Shown here: positions 32,267 through 35,231 of the stretch, piece by piece
How positions within the stretch are numbered: position 1 is the first letter of the stretch
Layout of the letters: each line of letters opens with the position of its first letter
DNA from: QHBQ01 sp038230695
Lineage (GTDB): Bacteria; Chloroflexota; Chloroflexia; QHBQ01
Length of the DNA stretch: 35,231 nucleotides
Direction of reading: 5' to 3'
Assembly (NCBI GenBank): GCA_038230695.1
Contig: JBBRMT010000017.1
Coordinates: 1-35,231 of the forward strand
Notes under the pieces: model-generated
What the model was told of the DNA's origin: nothing
Seen by the model: the letters and a program-made list of their open reading frames with translations, nothing else
The model's database searches: none
Made by a program: the position numbers and the translations under genes

Positions 32267-34385
32267 ACCCACGCTACAGCCACAGCCCCGCTGGGGGCGG
32301 CAGGAGCTTGCCCTGCTGGGCTGCTACCTTGCCCCTCGTCGTCTCATGCTGCTGGTGGGGTTGCTGGTCGTGCTGGCGGGGGGGCTAGTGGCTGCTTACC
32401 AGTTTCCGCCCGCGCAATACTTCGTCAATGTCGGCGCTGCCGATGCCGACCCCTACATTAGCAACTTTCACGCGGGCGGCGCTGATGGCAGCGATAGCTA
32501 CCGCATCACCGATTACTACTCCTACATCACCATCCCTGGCACGGGCAGCCTACCCTACACCCTGACCCTGCGGCTGGACGGCAGCAACCTCGCCAATCCC
32601 GCCCAGCCGCTGACCACCACCGTGTTTGTCGGCGGTGAGCAGCTATACAGTCACCGTCTGCAAGGCGGTTGGCAGGAACTATCCTTCGCCATCAATCAGC
32701 AAGCCACGCCCGCTACCTTCGCCGCCCGCGATGTGGTGGTGGAGCTACGCAGCCAAACCTACAACTCGCCCGACTCGCCGGGCGACGATCGCGGGCCAAA
32801 GCTGGCCTGGGTACGGGTTACACCCGCGCCCCATGCGGGCTTCATCGCCCCTAACCTCGGCGTGCTGCTTCGCCTGGTCGCCTTCGCTGCGCTGCTCTAC
32901 CTGCTGCTAGCGCGGCTCCGCACGTTGCTGACCTCCCGCCCGGTCCCGCTCCGCGCTGGGAGTTTGCCGCTCATCCTAACCGCTATCACTGCTGCCATCC
33001 TTATCGCGCTGATGATATTCGCCCATCAGGGGCTTGCCATCGCTAGCGCCGATTTGCTGATCACGGTGGCCGCCAGCTACATCGTGTTGCTGGCAACGTC
33101 CTGGCTGCTGGGGGTAATCGCACCGCCCTCCTCAATCCAAAATCCTCAATCCAAAATCCAAAATTACCTCATCGCGATCATTGTCATCGCTTTCGCGATC
33201 AAGTTTGGTGGTATGGATCTGCCGCAGACCATTGTCAAGGATATGCCCTGGCACCTGCGCTTCATCACGGTGGTGAAGGATGGTGGGCTGGAGCAACTGT
33301 TGCAGCCGGGGGTGTTGTCGGTCACGCCAAAGGACTGGGATCTGGGCAGTAACGCGCTGGTGCCGAAGTCGCCGCTGTTCTATCTGGTGATGGCTCCGCT
33401 AGCCTGGCTGCCGGGCGAGCTAGCGGTTTGGGTCAAGCTGGTTATCTGTCTGATTGACGTGAGCGGTGCGCTCATTCTCTACTATCTTTGCCGCCGCCTG
33501 CTGCCAAATGGCGAACGCATCGGCTTGCTAGCCGCCGCCGTCTACCTGCTGACCCCGCTTTCCTATCGGGTGCTGTCGTTCGGCACACTGCCCACCATCT
33601 TCGCCCAGTGGCTGACCCTGCTGGCCTTCGCCTATCTCGCGCTCAACCTGCCGCGCCTGCATCGCCCGCTGGCGCTGCTAGTGCAATCCTTGTTGCTGGC
33701 GCTGGTGCTGCTCTCGTTCCCCACCATGGTGTTGTTCACTCCTATCGTGCTAGGGGTGGTTTTCATTGGCTGTTTCTTTATCCGTAACCGCGTGATCCGT
33801 CGCAACGCGCTGCTATTTCTGCCGCTTAGTGGCATCATCGCCTCCGCCCTCGCTGTGCTGCTCTACTATGGTCGTTATATTGCGGGCGTAGTGCAGAACA
33901 CATTGCCTGCAGTTGGTAGCGGCACCCCTGTGCGCGGCCAACTGGTCGGCGACAAGCTGGGCGGCTGGGGTGGACTGTTGGTCAGCAATATAACCTTCTA
34001 CGGCAGCCTCATCCCCTTCATCCTCGCCATCGTTGGCCTGATGCTGCTATTCCGCAGCGCGTGGCCGCGCACCCCCCTCCCCAACCCTCCCCTTGGATCG
34101 GGGAGGGGGATAATGGCAGTCACAAATCTACAATCTACATTCCTCATTCTGGTGGGCTGGCTGCTGATCCTGCCGCTGTTCTACGTTGCCAACTACTGGC
34201 TGGACATGATTGGCAAGCACCTGCTGTATACCATGTACCCGCTGGCGTTTGCTAGCGGCATCACGCTGGCTTATATTGAGCGGCTGGGGCGCTGGGGCCG
34301 CTGGCTGGTGTGGCTGTTGCTGGTCGCGCTGGCCTTTGCGGGCGGTAGCCTCTGGCTTGAGAGGATCGTATATGGCGGTCGTTGA
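32256..34385 (+). CDS. Polytopic membrane protein with extracytoplasmic beta-rich domain, GT-C-like
   Basis: The 709-aa protein has an N-terminal membrane helix (about 30-48) and an extracytoplasmic beta-sandwich-like domain (about 55-195, with SYRITDYYSYITIP and PYTLTLRLDG strands). About ten membrane helices follow. A loop after an early helix carries DLPQTIVKDMPWHL, an acidic/His loop of the type seen in GT-C glycosyltransferases and PTPS-related membrane proteins. It may move or transfer sugars from lipid carriers at the outer face, in line with the GT4 upstream. Two repeat-derived peptides interrupt it in frame: a heptamer array at about residue 293 (SIQNPQSKIQN) and a C-rich palindrome plus short heptamer at about 605-628. 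The start is GTG 32256, overlapping the previous gene. A paralogue follows with a 14-nt overlap. Confidence 0.8.
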   Translation: MVVEPTLQPQPRWGRQELALLGCYLAPRRLMLLVGLLVVLAGGLVAAYQFPPAQYFVNVGAADADPYISNFHAGGADGSDSYRITDYYSYITIPGTGSLPYTLTLRLDGSNLANPAQPLTTTVFVGGEQLYSHRLQGGWQELSFAINQQATPATFAARDVVVELRSQTYNSPDSPGDDRGPKLAWVRVTPAPHAGFIAPNLGVLLRLVAFAALLYLLLARLRTLLTSRPVPLRAGSLPLILTAITAAILIALMIFAHQGLAIASADLLITVAASYIVLLATSWLLGVIAPPSSIQNPQSKIQNYLIAIIVIAFAIKFGGMDLPQTIVKDMPWHLRFITVVKDGGLEQLLQPGVLSVTPKDWDLGSNALVPKSPLFYLVMAPLAWLPGELAVWVKLVICLIDVSGALILYYLCRRLLPNGERIGLLAAAVYLLTPLSYRVLSFGTLPTIFAQWLTLLAFAYLALNLPRLHRPLALLVQSLLLALVLLSFPTMVLFTPIVLGVVFIGCFFIRNRVIRRNALLFLPLSGIIASALAVLLYYGRYIAGVVQNTLPAVGSGTPVRGQLVGDKLGGWGGLLVSNITFYGSLIPFILAIVGLMLLFRSAWPRTPLPNPPLGSGRGIMAVTNLQSTFLILVGWLLILPLFYVANYWLDMIGKHLLYTMYPLAFASGITLAYIERLGRWGRWLVWLLLVALAFAGGSLWLERIVYGGR
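33134..33164. repeat. Heptamer array, unit AATCCAA with one AATCCTC (4 units)
   Basis: Same family as 30114-30137, and ending in AATTA like the 353-382 array. It is translated in frame in a loop of the 709-aa membrane protein. Confidence 0.88.
34075..34107. repeat. C-rich palindromic element inside the 709-aa membrane protein gene
   Basis: CCCCAACCCTCCCC core with an 8-bp stem (CCCTCCCC / GGGGAGGG, 7-nt loop). It matches the core at 24977-25007 and is followed within 20 nt by a two-unit heptamer array. Confidence 0.7.
34125..34141. repeat. Short heptamer array, unit AATCTAC (2 units)
   Basis: Two perfect units followed by ATT. It is the reverse-complement relative of the AATGTAG family at 14949-14973, and it is translated in frame. 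Confidence 0.6.
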
Positions 34386-35231
34386 GGAAGCACGCTATAT
34401 CGGACGTAGCCTCGCCAACCGCTGGCTGTGGCTATTTCTGCTGGTCGCTGCACTTGCCACCGCCGCCGTCTACCAGTTGAAGCAGCCCACCGTGCTGGAC
34501 ATCGGCGGGCCGGACGATTGCCCCTGGCTCGGCACATCGCAATATTGCCTGAAAGCGCCACCCGTTTCGCCCGGCTGGAACGCAAGCGAAACCGACCCTA
34601 CCATAGGTATTACCTATCGTTGGAGCAAGGCGCAGAGCGAAATCCTGCTGCCTGGCCTGGGCAACCAACCCTATAGCGTAACCCTGCGCTGGGCGGGCCA
34701 GCCATCTAGCGCGACCACGCCCGTGACCCTCACCATCAACGCGCAGCAATTCCATCCTGTCCTCACCTTGAATTATCAGGAGCAAACATTCTTCGTGCCA
34801 CGCTTTGGCACACTCAACCCTGACCTGCATATCACCATCCAGTCGTCCACCTTCCAGCCCGCAAAGGATGCGCGGCAATTGGGCGTGCGGGTGGATTGGG
34901 TGAGGGTCGAACCCGTTGATTACGGCATAAGCACGCTGGTCGTTCCGGCAATTAGCGTTACCCTGCCGCTGTTGGTCGCGTTGCTGATCCTCTACCTGAT
35001 TGGCTGGCGCATTTTGGCTGCGTCCAATGCCGTGAATAGGCAACCGGGCAGCCCTCCGCTCGCCCCTACGTTTCCAACTAAGCCCCCAGCGGGGGTTTGG
35101 GGGAGAAATGCTGACCAGCAGCCAAGCTCATTGTCACCCATCCCCCCACCACAAACTAAGCCCCCAGCGGGGGTTTGGGGGAGAAATGCTGACCAGCGGC
35201 CAAGCTCATTGTCACCCATCCCCCCACCACA
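34372..35231 (+). CDS. Membrane protein paralogous to the 709-aa protein (3' partial)
   Basis: The ATG at 34372 overlaps the preceding stop by 14 nt, and the frame is open for 286 codons to the window edge. An N-terminal membrane helix (about 17-37) is followed by an extracytoplasmic beta-rich domain (about 40-185: PYSVTLRWAG, VTLTINAQQF, LHITIQSSTF, ending VRVDWVRVEP). A second hydrophobic helix (about 190-215) and a cytoplasmic stretch follow. The order, and the WVRV ending before the second helix, match the upstream 709-aa protein, so they are tandem paralogues. From about residue 230 the coding DNA consists of a REP-like right half (35058-35070) and a 78-bp tandem repeat giving 26-residue copies (TKPPAGVWGRNADQ...). 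More membrane helices are expected beyond the window. Confidence 0.75.
   Translation, partial: MAVVEEARYIGRSLANRWLWLFLLVAALATAAVYQLKQPTVLDIGGPDDCPWLGTSQYCLKAPPVSPGWNASETDPTIGITYRWSKAQSEILLPGLGNQPYSVTLRWAGQPSSATTPVTLTINAQQFHPVLTLNYQEQTFFVPRFGTLNPDLHITIQSSTFQPAKDARQLGVRVDWVRVEPVDYGISTLVVPAISVTLPLLVALLILYLIGWRILAASNAVNRQPGSPPLAPTFPTKPPAGVWGRNADQQPSSLSPIPPPQTKPPAGVWGRNADQRPSSLSPIPPP
35076..35231. repeat. 78-bp direct tandem repeat (2 copies, reaching the window edge)
   Basis: Units 35076-35153 and 35154-35231 differ at a single base (A/G near 35120 and 35198). Each contains a CCCCC-AGC-GGGGG hairpin. Because 78 is a multiple of three, each copy adds exactly 26 residues to the open gene. More copies may follow outside the window. 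Confidence 0.92.

Noticed and set aside
35076..35231. The 78-bp repeats considered as phage or plasmid iterons
   Set aside because: They are in frame within a long coding sequence, there is no replication gene nearby, and a hairpin rather than an iteron-like site dominates each unit.

Overview
The window looks like chromosomal DNA of a GC-rich free-living bacterium, most plausibly a member of the Chloroflexota (class Chloroflexia). This is inferred from the gene mix: a CruF-type carotenoid enzyme, a Zincin_2 (F420-associated) metalloprotease, an archaeal-style NurA/HerA/Mre11 set in a bacterial context, a TPR plus roadblock pair, and abundant 7-bp satellite arrays. No rRNA, tRNA, IS transposase, phage gene or CRISPR array was seen. 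I recognise 28 protein-coding genes, two of them cut by the window ends.

Layout. 1-768: 3' part of a carotenoid enzyme. 901-2643 (minus): GAF-receiver-adenylate cyclase. 2842-8994 (plus): a probable operon of metalloprotease, NurA nuclease, HAS-barrel-like protein and a six-PAS soluble histidine kinase. 9109-9300 (minus): a 63-aa protein, divergent from the HerA helicase gene (9457, plus). 11241-12589 (minus): a CopC-like anchored protein and two small membrane proteins. 12767-14929 (minus): GNAT acetyltransferase and NAD-type isocitrate dehydrogenase, separated by inverted heptamer arrays. 15158-16051: DMT transporter. 16412-19370 (plus): an unknown 521-aa protein followed by an Mre11/SbcD nuclease. 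19624-25869 (plus): a 1958-aa TPR/disordered scaffold followed by a roadblock/LC7 protein. 26030-27528 (plus): a small membrane protein and a duplicated DinB protein. 27575-29041 (minus): two small membrane proteins and an RlmB-type rRNA methyltransferase. 29176-35231 (plus): a 3'-truncated MFS gene, then an overlapping cell-surface glycan cluster (GT4 glycosyltransferase, NAD(P)-binding epimerase-like protein, and two tandem membrane proteins with an extracytoplasmic beta-rich domain).

How the genes may work together. NurA, its HAS-barrel-like neighbour, HerA and Mre11 make up most of an archaeal-type DNA-end-resection machine, spread over 15 kb with no Rad50/SbcC gene in the window. The soluble PAS kinase has no response regulator in its operon, but a receiver-cyclase lies divergently 0.2 kb upstream of that operon. 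The TPR protein carries eight LP[SD]WL motifs and seven PF-type motifs in a long disordered centre and sits directly upstream of a roadblock protein; this is the strongest candidate for an undescribed assembly.

A second layer is repetitive DNA: nine heptamer arrays, in four or five sequence families that all fit the pattern AAYNNNN, plus short GC-rich palindromes. Several lie inside coding sequence, in loops of membrane proteins or in disordered regions, without breaking the frame. Two heptamer arrays overlap or supply stop codons. The last gene contains a 78-bp tandem repeat that runs to the window end. Several promoters with near-consensus sigma-70 elements and 17-bp spacers could be read directly.
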